Part shown: piece after piece, positions 1 through 10,862 of the stretch
How positions within the stretch are numbered: the first letter of the stretch is position 1
Layout of the letters: each line of letters starts with the position of its first letter
Assembly (NCBI GenBank): GCA_037903475.1
Contig: JBAJFG010000073.1
Span: 1,488,001-1,552,000 of the forward strand
Reading direction: 5' to 3'
Source of the DNA: Ancylostoma caninum
Taxonomy: Eukaryota > Nematoda > Chromadorea > Rhabditida > Ancylostomatidae
Length of the DNA: 64,000 nt
The notes under the pieces: model-generated
Databases searched by the model: none
What the model was told of the DNA's origin: nothing
Seen by the model: the letters and a program-made list of their open reading frames with translations, nothing else
Program-made: the position numbers and the translations under genes

Positions 1-18
1 AAAAAGAAAACTCGGAAC

Positions 19-266
19 CAGTGGCGGACGCAGAAAGTGGGCGGAAGGGGAGGGGGGGGGAGGGAGGCGGGAAAAAGGTGGAGTCTCAGCCGCTTCGGGG
101 ACCCAGGTGGAAAATAAAACTAATAGAAATATTAATCATAATGATAAATAATAAATAAAAATTATATCAAAATAATAAAAATAAACAATTAAAAATGAAC
201 TAATACAAGATTTTTATTTGTATTGTAAAGGAATTTCGAACCCCCCCCCCCTTGGGTCCGCCACTG
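19..266. mobile_element. hAT-type MITE, copy 1
   Basis: A 248-bp non-autonomous element with terminal inverted repeats starting CAGTGGCGGACGCA and ending GGTCCGCCACTG. The flanking 8-mers ctcggaac and cctggaac match at 6 of 8 positions, as expected of a decayed 8-bp hAT target duplication. The interior is AT-rich, with no coding sense, between a G-rich left end and a C-run near the right end. It is the same family as the copy at 34,597-34,876, sharing the ends and interior phrases such as actaatacaagattttta. The hAT assignment rests on TIR start and duplication length only. Confidence 0.75.
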
Positions 267-1238
267 CCTGGAACCCATCAACCATGGCTTTTGTCCTGCT
301 TCTGAGAGGAATTATGCGAAGTTTTGGGTAAATTGCAACTGTGAGAAAACACAGAGAATGAGCAGCTTTCAGCAGGGATAAAAGGGTCAAAAGACAAATG
401 GTGTGAGAAAAACCAACGATGCACCACTTTGCACTTGTGACTGGGTGAGATGGTTCTTGATTCTTTCTCATGGCGGGATCGATGAGCGGCCACAAGAAAA
501 TCCTTGTGTGTGTGCCTTCAAGTACGGGGAGAACGACGCATACGTTCCTTGACTTCAAAGGATTAAGTTCCAGCTTTAAATGTGAATTTGGCTTCCCTTA
601 ACGCACTAGAATATGGCATGACCACAAACTCGAGAAAAATTTCTGTGGTTTAGTGGATTTCTTTGTGATAGATAGATGATACGTTGACCTCTGAGAAAAC
701 CATGGTGCACTGATAAGATCATGGATCCCCTAGCAGAAAGTTCGTTCCGAGAGGGTTATCGAACATAATGCGGATTCTACTGGATTGCTAGGCATCTGCC
801 ACATGTGGCTCTCCGCGAAAACGAAGGCTTGGAAGACTGGGTTCAAGACGATTCTGTAGGACATCCTGGGTACCACTCTAATCTGCGTTTTCTCATAATT
901 CTAAGTACTATATTGAAAAATACGAAAATTAGCACTATCCTCAGGAACAGGTTGAGAATGAGGATAAAACTGAGATTTAAAAGAATGCCTTCTTTTCGTC
1001 GCCGATGATAGTCTGCATTAATCGTGAACGTCAACAGAAAGAAATGCAGGGGAGGAATAACAGAAACAGCTGATCGAGTCGTCAGCGGCCAGAACACACA
1101 AAAAGTTCAGGCCAGTTCACAGCTGATCGGAGCAAATCCGTCAGCGAATTGATCTCGTCTCGAGAATGCTCCCATTAATTGGTTTAATTGGTCCACAGAG
1201 CACTTTTTGCGATCCCTCTCCTGAGGTGGTCTCCAAGA
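267..1238. other. unassigned stretch
   Basis: No gene or repeat could be supported here. Short open frames exist on both strands but lack splice signals or recognisable motifs. Confidence 0.3.
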
Positions 1239-1508
1239 ACCATGACGGATGCAGAAATGCTCAGCCAGCAGGTGAGGGAGGAAACTGGGCTTTCTGCAGC
1301 TACGAGGGTAGGGATGGTGGCAATTTCAGAAGAAATGACCATTTGAAAAATATTGATCAGTTTCAGAAAAAATGACCATTTGAAAAATATTGATAAGAGT
1401 GAGCGATCAAAAATAACCTAGTAGAAAGTGTATAACTATTTTAATAAAAAAATTGAAAAAAAATGACGATACAGTTTCCCCCCCCCCCCCTTCCTGCGTC
1501 CGCCACTG
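1239..1508. mobile_element. decayed third copy of the hAT-type MITE
   Basis: The right end is clear: a run of C followed by TGCGTCCGCCACTG ending at 1508, the same terminus as the copies at 19-266 and 34,597-34,876. The left end is only tentative, at a diverged CGGATGCAGAAA near 1245. No target duplication is visible. An internal 37-bp unit is tandemly doubled at 1324-1397. Confidence 0.4.
1324..1397. repeat. 37-bp tandem duplication
   Basis: Two adjacent 37-bp units beginning tttcagaa and ending attgatcag or attgataag differ at only a few positions. They lie inside the presumed decayed MITE. Confidence 0.8.
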
Positions 1509-1680
1509 TTGGACAGTTACACCGAGCTCGAATGCAAAGTTCAGAACTTGCCTTCTTTAAAACAGTTATTCATCACCGGAGTAATTTGAGGGGTAACTTA
1601 TGCGAGAACTCTTGTTTCAATGCGTTAAAAGGTGCTTATCTGTGAACTAATAGGTTTTGGAGGACCAGTGGTATGGAAGT

Positions 1681-2172
1681 CTACATGCAGTACCCGCACT
1701 AAGTTTGCCAAAAATGAACATCTAGAATGCGGATTTGCGTTATTTTCATTCTACGGTTATAGCTCATCGTAACAAAGCGAATCACAGACCAACCCAAAAA
1801 CGGTAATGGAATGGGCTACCGTATTTCATGAAATCAGCCCTAAATTCCGTTTTTCAACAACGAAATTCGCCAGTTTTTAATCCTGCCGCGGCCTTGCCGC
1901 ACATGACGCGCGACATACTTTGAGGCGCGGCATGATCCGAGCTCTATAAATGACTCTGGAATTTCAATGCACTCTGGAATTTCAATGTTCAAAATCGAAA
2001 TTTAGTGCTGGTTCCATGAAATATGCTAGCCTACTCCATTGCTGCTTCCGATCCCTGGTTTGGTCTATGAATCGCTTTGCTACGATGAGTTATCGCCCTG
2101 GAACGAAAAGAACGCAAATCCGCGTTCTGAATGTTCATTTTTAACAAACTTAGTGCGGGTATTGTATGTAGT
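1681..2172. mobile_element. foldback (long inverted repeat) element
   Basis: The first about 180 bases (ctacatgcagtacccgcac onward) return as the reverse complement over about 1990-2172. The arms share long runs such as cccgcactaagtttg and gcggatttgcgtt. A GC-rich centre of roughly 130 bp with a doubled ctctggaatttcaatg separates them. There is no coding frame. A transcript across it would fold into one long hairpin. The superfamily is unknown and no target duplication is obvious. Confidence 0.75.
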
Positions 2173-4252
2173 TATAGTTACTCTATGAAATTCGCGCAGA
2201 AATTTATAAAATTATAAAAAAAAGGAAGCTCACAGGATTAGGATTATCCCACAAATTTAATGGAATGGAAATGTTTATTTACATGTACTCCGTAAATGAT
2301 ATGCTTTTAAGTACAATTCCAAAAACAACTTAAACAACGATAAAGAAGAGGAAGTACATACGCTGATTGGTACCCAGAATGTCAAGAGTTTGTATGAAAT
2401 CTAGAAAACTCTGTCTTAAACTTCAACAATGCTCAGTAATTATAAAGTAATATTAAGGAACGAATTGGAGAAAACAGACACATAATAGGAAGTACTTACT
2501 ATCAGCGGTTCCAAACGACGGATGTGGGTGGGGGGGGGAGGGGATGAGAAAATGGGGAGGGCGCGCGTTTGGGCTCAGCCAAAAAAGGAGCGTGGCTGAC
2601 AGTGGCCCGCGGGTACGAACGCAGCGCGCAGCCGCTAAGTGACAGCCAGAAAGGCTCACGCAGAGAGGTGAAATTCTTGAACTGTAATTCTTAAATCCCT
2701 CCAAAATTTTCCCATAGAAGGGTACTTGCTATGCTGATCGCGGTGTCGGTGCCCGTTTTGTCAAACGACGTAATTTTTATCCAGTTGAAGACCTAATCAG
2801 CACGTGAAATAGCCTCGCCGCACCATTTTTCCGGGGATTCTACGACATCGTATTTGATGTCGTTCCAGAAGCGTATTACTTCCCTTTGATTTATTAGAAT
2901 TTTTCGAGCCTCTTTCTTTCAAATGAAACCTTTAGGTGACATTTCCATTATGAATGCTCCGAAGCGCCAATTCAACGTTGTTACTCAGTAGAAGTAGTCG
3001 AAATGCGCGACATTCACATCGTTCTATGTGAGTCGGTGTAGCTGTCAGCAGAAGCACCGTAACACTCATATATTCATAGGGCATCATTGGCCACGCCCCG
3101 TTTTTAACTGAGCCCAAACACCCCGCCGCCGAAAATGGGAAAAGAAAATAGTGTCTTTGCCGAAAGAGGGACCAGAGAGGAGCATTCTCAAAAGTGATTT
3201 GTTGAGGAATTAAACTTGAGCTCGATTAAATAAAAATAAGCATGAGCTACATAATCCTAAAATTGATATGGTATTTTCAGAGTTTAATTTGTGTTTTCAT
3301 AACTCTGTTAGAATAAATAATATTTTTTTCCGTTACATCTGAAGGACTACATAGTATGGATAATATTGTGTAGGAAAATCTCAGCACCTTTCTGCTTCCT
3401 TTTCCAACCTAAGATTTCATCAGATGTGAAATTAAGTTTTTTGAAGCCTACAAGGTCTGCGAAAGCCTCTTGAGCAAAGCCCGGATTTATCATCCGAAGA
3501 TTGAAGAACCTCATACTGACGGGTAGCAGCTAGTTATAAGCAATGACAACCAAGGATAAAGACGTTGGTGAGCGTTAGGTAAAGTGTAAATGCGGGAACA
3601 TTAAATGTTCAGCATAGGTAATATCAACGATGAAGCTGAGACTGATTGTAATTCCAAGGAAAATACTTGTTGTAAAGGACGACTGTATCTTTACTTGAAC
3701 TTGAAGTTTTCTGTAGGAGTCCATTAAGTGGGTTAAGTTAAGGAGAGCCCCATTCTAAAACTAGTTCCTCTTCCCATGGAACGCCCCGCGCGGAGATGCG
3801 CTCTGACGTGAGAATGAAAGATAATTCGAGGAAAACACACTTGTCCATCCTTGCTAAGATTCCACTAGTGTCTTCAGGATAGCAAAGACGATATAAAAGC
3901 CAAAAACTGGCTGGACCTTGAGACGCGAATCTGTTAAATGAATTACTTACATGAGTCAACATTGAACTACGCCTTCGTTAGGCGATCCTTTCCGCATCCC
4001 TTGGCAATATTTTTTTCTGATAGCATCTGCGCTCTTACAGAGTTTTAAGTCATGGTACAATCCAAGACAAACGTTTGCGAATGAGTGTGCACTTCAAGTA
4101 CAACATCCTCAAAGAAACCAATAAAAATGACTAGATTTGTTGGCAAAAAGCGGCCAGAAAGGGCAAGATGCTGGTATTGAAGTACATATGTACTGTACAA
4201 AATCCACCATCTTCATCTTGGGCTTTAAAAAGATTTGTAGCTCGAGAATATA
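2173..4252. other. unassigned stretch with one possible small ORF
   Basis: Nothing is firmly supported. A G-rich run lies near 2530. A GC-rich, non-coding patch at 2,550-2,650 opens with a hAT-like phrase (agcggttccaaacgac) but has no partner end. On the minus strand 3,738-3,962 is open for 74 codons with protein-like composition, but the complementary frame looks equally coding, so no gene is called. Confidence 0.3.
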
Positions 4253-4974
4253 TTAGGTATGTAAAGAAGTTTCCACCCTCTAGCGGTAAGTAGTTATAAT
4301 AGTTAGTTATTCAAGCAAATGCTTTGTAAACGCTGCTTAGTTTTGTTGGTTTGACATCTGTCAATAATATTCAGTACACAATTGTCTTGGTTCGCATCAA
4401 CACCGTTGTGTTTTACTGCGATAATCATGTCGAATTTGAGTCAAGTAAGCATTTCTTGTCACAGTAACCCTACCTTAACCCTATGAAAAATGGGTTACGG
4501 TACGAATTGGATAAGTTATTCGTGTCAAGCACCTCAAATAACCCCTGTACAAAGTTTCGGCGAAAAAATTCTTGTTTGAATACTTTGGGGCCCCAATGTG
4601 GAGTAGTGCCTTTTTGGGGAATATCACAAAAGCCGTCAAGGAAGCGCTTGAAGCACTTTGCTGGGATGTACTACCTCATGCGGCTTATTCACAGACTGTG
4701 TCCCGTCAGACTACCGTTTGTTTCGGTTGATATCCTACAGGCTTTCCGAACAGCGCTTCCAATCTTTTGAAGATGTCGATAAAATGGGTGAAGGAGTGGA
4801 TCGAGTCGAAGGACGAGGCTTTCTACCGCTGTGGCGTCCGTCTTCTCCCAGAAAGATGGAGAAAGGTTGTAGCCAACGATGGCCAACACTTTGATTGATG
4901 TATCTGTTTTGCTTCTTTCTCAATAAGGACTCAATTTTGCTTCAAAAAGGGTGGAAACTTTTTCACAAACCGAA
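4253..4974 (+). mobile_element. mariner element, internally deleted
   Basis: Terminal inverted repeats ttaggtatgtaaagaagttt and its counterpart near 4945-4974 share the core AAGTTTCCACCCT. A TA precedes the left end. The 722-bp length is about half a full mariner. The interior keeps the C-terminal end of a mariner transposase: a PSDYRLFR motif, then WVKEWIESKDEAFYRCG and LPERW, read across a one-base frameshift at gataaaatgg (about 4,780). The catalytic centre before PSDYRLFR is largely missing, so the element is dead. Confidence 0.8.
4670..4896 (+). pseudogene. mariner transposase C-terminal remnant
   Basis: Contains the PSDYRLFR motif of the third catalytic block, followed in a shifted frame by the conserved mariner tail (KEWIESKDE, LPERWRKVV, then a stop). 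The single extra A in the run near 4,780 breaks the frame. Upstream residues still resemble the block KAVKEALEALCWDVLPH. The DDE core and N-terminal helix-turn-helix are not preserved. Confidence 0.75.
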
Positions 4975-5078
4975 GAACATTGATTCAACAACATCCTTGT
5001 TATAAAAAATAAAACCAATGAAAAAAAAGCAAAAACAAAAAAGTAAGGAAAACTATGCACAATTCTAGCCTGCAAACG

Positions 5079-5171
5079 CTAAATGTCGGTAAAGAAGTTA
5101 TTAAGGCGTTCTGGATTGCTATGCGAAGTCCAAAGATGGAAGAGCCGAGAACGATCGTCAATCACGGCTGA
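5079..5171 (+). pseudogene. Penelope-like element 3' coding fragment
   Basis: A short frame reads VIKAFWIAMRSPKM and ends at a stop. This matches the C-terminal stretch of the Penelope-like ORF at 56.7-57.1 kb (TLEVFWTIVKSPEM). Only this tail was found and the upstream GIY-YIG part is absent. The match is short, so confidence is modest. Confidence 0.35.
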
Positions 5172-7237
5172 TTCCCTATTCTACATTTCGTTCTATGAAC
5201 TATAGCTTACTGCATCTAAGCCCCAAACAACATCTTGGGATTTGGTGATAGGCTTTCACATGCCCTCAACCTGCAACATCGAAACTATTACACCGTAGTA
5301 ATGGAATGTCCTGGAATTTTACGATTATTGCTGCTAGTCAGCTAATGGGCTTAGCCTAGGCAGACACCAGTGACCAAATCGTAGGCAAAGGACATGTTTA
5401 CTTCTTAATTCGAATCAATTTTAAGCCGATGAATCAGAGGTGAACTTAGTATGCGCTAGGACATTAAAGTAGCAGTTAAGGATGACGTGTAGACGCCAGA
5501 AAATCGGGATCACGGAAATGACGAAGACATCTGAGAGTGGATGCATCATTGAGCTTAGCCAGGCTGTTGAAGCCAGTGTTAACGATGGGTAAAGCTGCTG
5601 GAAAAAATACATAGCGAAAATCCAATGTGGTCGAGTGATATCAATGGATTATTCCTGGTATTCGACGATGCTTTAAAAAAGGCGAGAAAAAGTGCAGCTA
5701 ATGAAGCCGTCACTGTTCAAAACAGGTTTGAAAGAATTCAATTAATGAGGCTTGGTTAATGACTGCAGTGACGTTAAGTAAAGGTGCAGCCACCGGCTGG
5801 AGCTCATCAATTTCAGTGCAGTTTTTGTGCAATTTCACTCAAATATGTACAAGCAAGGGCTTTGCCGTTACGAAGTTAGGATTGATGTGCTTTTTTCTAG
5901 AGGGATAATTCCAAGGTGTTCACAAAGGGCCATAGCCCTTCGAAATTTTCTTGCTAAGACCACAAAAGAGGTGGATGGCGATCAATCAACCCTAAAACGC
6001 AGATGAAGATGAAGTCATGGATTTCTATTCGCTGAGAAGGTGACAGACTAGAACTTCGACTATGATTTCTTTCCATAATAATGTGTATAAAATAAATAGA
6101 TCGTTAGATTAAAAACAGTGCATATGTGGCTATGCAAGGAAGGATCGCTACTCAAGCACAGGCAGACAGTGAACTCCTGGCAGTTCTCGTCGAGTAACGA
6201 TGTGGTTGTTAAGCATTCAATGTTGACACAAGAGAAAACAACTAAGCCCATGTATTTTCGCCACCGGCACCAATTACTGAGCTACGTGTGTTGAAGTTAC
6301 TTATAGACATACGTAATTCCTATGTCTACATCCAAGAAATAGACACCGGCTGAATCTACAGATGAGTATAGCTATTTCATGCTTTGAACAATTTTTTTAC
6401 ACCTTCACTCACATATTCTAGATGTACTTTCATATCATTTGTACCAATGATACTACAAACTTATATGTCACTTGTTCTGGTTTGCAATTATTAACAAGAA
6501 TCTCAAATATGCTAAGAAAACGACCTATACGAAAACGAGAGAACAATAACGGTCTTGGCTTACATTAATACAACTCTTCAAAAGTTGGAGTTCGGTTTAG
6601 TGGTAATCACGACCGGCTCAAACTGTATGCAGAGTTCAACGGTTCATAATATTAAGAAGGAATAACGTGGTTGACAGGGTAGTCATAAGAAATGTGAGCG
6701 GTAGTAAACTAGAAGTCTATGGTAGATGCGTAAAACAAGGAGTACGGCTAGCCGTGAACAGCACACCGCTAAATAGAATCTAACTGATCAGCAACCCCAT
6801 GAATGTGGATTCTTTGAATATGTGATAAAAGGAACGATTCAAAGTGTAGCTATTGGTGCAGCAATGTCAGAGGTTAATCACGAAAGTAATAAATGAAGCG
6901 ACGGTGACGTACAAGGTGAGGAGACTGTCCTTACTGAGAGCCATAGCTAAGGGCGACAGCAATAATCAACTGATCGTGACTGCCTTCGAATCACACTGGG
7001 TCCTACAATTTTTTCAATAACGATCACATTCACAACTTTATATGGAATAATTTTCATTTTTTTTTTAAATTTCATTTAGTCTTGACTTCTCAAAATTGTT
7101 AAACGCAAGTTTGTCAAGCTTTAGGTGTTGAAGGCAAAAATGAAGGAATATAATAACTTATCCCATATATCCTTAGGATTTAAAGTAATTTAGGGTCTAA
7201 GGCACGGAGGATAGATCCTAGGTGACTTCATGTGCCT
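5172..7237. other. unassigned stretch
   Basis: AT-rich DNA in which I see no gene, RNA or repeat boundary. A tRNA-A-box-like phrase at about 6,597 lacks the rest of a tRNA. Confidence 0.3.
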
Positions 7238-7241
7238 TTAA

Positions 7242-8037
7242 AGGCAGCACCCACTGCAATCTTCGTGTCTGAGATTTCAAGTGTTCTCGAACCCGAAGCA
7301 TAAGTCCGACAATTCTGAGAAAGTAGCGCTGTAGAAGATCCTGTGTTCTTTGAGATATCACAAATACAACTTCATTTCAACATTTCAATCCAGCCTTCCC
7401 TGGAGTTGTCGAGCGTGTGCTAGCGCTGGAATGCCTTTTTGGAGCGCGAACAGTTGCGGATATCAGCTGTTTCACAATCCATTTGTTTTCCTTCTAACTT
7501 CTTTTAGCGTTGTAAACATCTTTTTTTCTCTCTTTTTGCTTTAGTTGGCTAAATCCTGTTTTCTTCCTCTAATTTTCTTCTCTTCTTGCAAACAACACCG
7601 TTCATTCCTTTGTCGGGCGACTTTTTTATGAATATATAAAAATGAATTAAAAATAAAATATGAATTTGACTCAAATTCGTATTTTTAAGTAATCTTGAGA
7701 CTTGTTTCTTCTTCAGTAGCTTGTCTGTTGCACTTCCTCTAATGATTACTCCTTTTGGTCTCCACCAAAAAAGACGCAAAGCAACTTAAATAAATGATTG
7801 CACGAGAACAGAAGTGACGAGAAAAGGGCATCATCGATTTTTCTCAGGTCGGTCGACACCCCAGGGCTCGCGCACTCAAACCAACTTATGTAGAGGCATT
7901 TGATGGGAGGCCTGTGAAAAAAAAAACAATGTTTTCATAGAGTTAGCAAGTTTCAGAAATTCGACGGTGTTCAGTGCATTAAATTACCTTAGATTACATC
8001 GAAATCTCAGCCACAAAATTTTCCGGTGATGCTGCCT
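7242..8037. mobile_element. TTAA-flanked element, long form
   Basis: Starts AGGCAGCACCCACTG next to TTAA and ends ...GTGATGCTGCCT next to TCAA. The first and last about 40 bases are imperfect inverted repeats, sharing GGCAGCA and, further in, CTGAGATTTC. The end sequence AGGCAGCA is shared with the two short elements at 18.7 and 19.4 kb. No transposase frame is visible in the 796 bp. The TTAA site suggests piggyBac-like mobilisation, but a TA site (Tc1/mariner) is also possible. Confidence 0.6.
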
Positions 8038-8364
8038 TCAAAGCAATCAGATAGATTGAAAAATACTAACGAGCAAAGCGCAGTGAGCTCGCTGTCGCTG
8101 CTCGCAAAGTTGACGGTTCGATCCGATCTTCTGGCCAACCCAGCAATCCCTCTCTGCTTCTACGATTCTCTGATGAGATGGAATGCATAGCACATATCAC
8201 GAACGGAAGTGGTCAACGCTGACCACTTTCTCTCTTACAGTTCTTTACATTGTGCTAGCACTCAAACCGAAGACTGCGGGCGATCCACTTCATGTACTCA
8301 AACTAACTCTGAGCACAAAAATTCTCCAAGTTAGAGACCCAGATGAATAAATGTAAATCAAACT

Positions 8365-8527
8365 TTATGACGGAAAAATCTTTTCTATTCCTTTTGTGCT
8401 AAAAAAATGACGTAAAATGGAAGATGTCCACCGTTAATCAAACTAGGACTTACGCGTCTACAACTGCAGTGGTGAAGGTGTGGGTGGGGTTGCGGACGAG
8501 GACAATGGAAGGAGAAAACAAGGGCAT
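8365..8527 (-). CDS. candidate two-exon 3' gene end, product unknown
   Basis: On the minus strand an open exon (8527 to 8454, beginning ATG, including NPTHTFTTAVVD) ends at a perfect donor GTAAGT. A 55-nt intron ends in a T-rich TTTTTTTAG. The next exon (8398 to 8365) continues in phase and stops at TAA. The joined model is only 35 codons and upstream exons may be missing. No AATAAA is seen close behind. Splice geometry supports it but family support is absent. Confidence 0.28.
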
Positions 8528-8537
8528 CAGCGTTCAA

Positions 8538-10720
8538 ATTCGTTGTGATGAGTTATGAATGAAAGAACATCCATACCTTCGCAGATGAAGGTCTGAATAA
8601 CGCTGATAGAAAAGTCGAGAAGGAGAACAAATTATGAGAATGAAAAAACTGTAACGATGCATGGTAATCTATCAACTGGATTCGAAATTGAGCTACTAAG
8701 TTAGTAGTTCACTTTTCGCTGGAGAAAATGAAATGATAAGGTAGAAGTTAGGCAAATAACATTTGATTGTTACAAAAAGGAAATAGAGCTTTTATACTGT
8801 TCAGTCTTGCAGTGAAAGAGCATGAAAGCAGTACTCCCTTTGCATTAAGCTTAGATTTTTTTTTATTTTCTTATTCATTCCAACAAATAGCAAGGTGTGC
8901 CATTAACCGAAGTGAAACAAAGAAATGCAGATAACTTGGAACCAAACTTGAGAAGAAAAAACAAACTTCAACATTTTGCATCCAAACAGGTAAACAAACC
9001 AACGACCGGGGAGATGAGGCAGCTCTTGGATTCTTGGAAAATTGTTTACCACTTCGTGATTGGTCAATAGAATAATAAAAGGATGAAAAATAATCAGTAA
9101 ATGGAACAGCTGCAATTAATTCTAGAGTATGATTTCGGTCGCTCGGATAAACTAGTTAGAAAACTGTGTGGGCTACATGGAGCGCAGCAATTAAATACCC
9201 TTTGCTTGAGTCATATGGAATTCTTTGAAATTCCAGGAACGGTCGCGATGCCAGTGATCAAGAGATCCGTTGGGGGGTTCACGTGTGCATTTCGTGAAGA
9301 ACTGCTACTTTGCGGTTAGCTAGAGACAGCATTTGAGGAACAATTACTGATGACGCTAAGATCACTTCTTGCAAAGGATTACAGCAATCGACAGGGAAAT
9401 CTTACTGATAAATCATGGGAGATCGATCAACTGGCAAGTGGCTTGAAAACCGTTCATATTAAGCGCGTGCATGCATTAGACGTTGACTGTATGGAGAGGG
9501 ATAGGAGACGCACTCATGACAAAGCCGAGACGCAAGTGGGACACTCCTAGTCGGCCACGTACCCTAGAGCATCTTTTCATATCCTAGTTACAATCCTTAT
9601 TCGCTTTTTTTTCATTAAAAAATCCTTCATTACTAACTGTATCGCACGCTCGTCTCATACATCTAGTATAATGGATTTAGCAGCGGTATTTCCAAATTGA
9701 CTGCTTGTGTTCCGATCTGCAGCATGTTCAAGATGAATTCTAATGCATACCGGCTATTATGAATATGTTCAAACGTATTATATTTGTATTATACGCTCAT
9801 TTCACTGGGAAAGATAATTGAAGAGACATCAGTGAGAAAAAATGTAGAAAAATGCGCAGCAGCGGAAGAAGGGGGCGAGAACTGCCAACTATCTGCATGA
9901 GTACTCAGTCATCGTTGAGTTGGAGACTGGCATATCTATTGTGCAATATCCCGAGTGCAATAGAGTAAAAGAATAAATGAATATTCATTTGGAAAATAAA
10001 CAAATAAAGTAAGACAAACAGCGATCGATTTAGAAATTTGAAAGCTGGTAAATTCCTGAATTTAGTATCTCAAAGATAAATTCGAGGCAACAACGAATCA
10101 AGGCCTCGCAAGCAGATTTCAGGTCCCTCAGTGTTGCCATCTGAATCAATTTGGACTACATTTTGTAGGTCTAGATAAGAAAATCCATTCAACTCATGCT
10201 AAACGCTGTACCGTTTGGGTAATTGCGCGTGAAATTGCAGCTCGCCCCGCCCAAAGCAAGAGATTTCAAGACCATGCAGTAGTTTTTCAATTTCAAACTT
10301 ACTAGATATTCTAGTGTATCAGTGGAATTCGGAAAGAGTGAAAGAAAACTGGGAAAATTGTTCTTACACAGCTGAACTGCTGCTGTTTTGGGAAAATAGG
10401 TAAATAGATTTTAATTCTTTTTGAGGATGAGAGAAGGAAATAAAGAAAACAAAGGGATTCTCCAATTTGCAGAATTTCCCTCAATTATTCAGGTAGCCTT
10501 CTCTCAATACTGGCGAAAATTACCCGAAAAAAAGCAATATTTCATCCAACGAACTGACGTCGACTGTGAAAATTTCATAAGCATCTGTATGAGAAAGAGT
10601 AGAGGTTCGATAAATGCTATGAAGTGAGGTAAACGGGGTGAAAAATGCTAAAATACTACTTCTGTAGATTGTTATTAGAATGGCACAATACACTGTTCTA
10701 ACTGCATTTTATCCATTTTA
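8538..10720. other. unassigned stretch with open frames
   Basis: Two plus-strand frames (9,101-9,319 and 9,350-9,550) and one at 10,421-10,627 are open but carry no motif I recognise. The last ends near a possible donor (GTGAGG) before the exon at 10,722. Confidence 0.25.
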
Positions 10721-10721
10721 G

Positions 10722-10862
10722 AGTAAGAATGAGCACATCTACTACTGGTTGGAGAAATCTCTATATTACATCGGGTACAACCTGCTAGAAGTACGCTTGC
10801 ACATTACTGGTGTACTATATAAGCCATTTGCGTACGTCATCTATTCTGGACCGCCTACCTAA
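10722..10862 (+). CDS. candidate terminal exon, product unknown
   Basis: A strong acceptor (atccattttag) is followed by 46 codons and TAA, rich in aromatic residues (IYYWLEKSLYYIGYNLLEV). A competing shorter frame in the same exon (RMSTSTTGWRNLY) fits the phase of the preceding open segment at 10.4-10.6 kb, so the correct frame is not settled. No domain is recognised. Confidence 0.3.
   Translation, partial: SKNEHIYYWLEKSLYYIGYNLLEVRLHITGVLYKPFAYVIYSGPPT

Noticed and set aside
8085..8130. tRNA-like segment with ggttcgatcc
   Set aside because: The T-loop word is present but the T-stem does not pair and no acceptor stem or anticodon arm fits.
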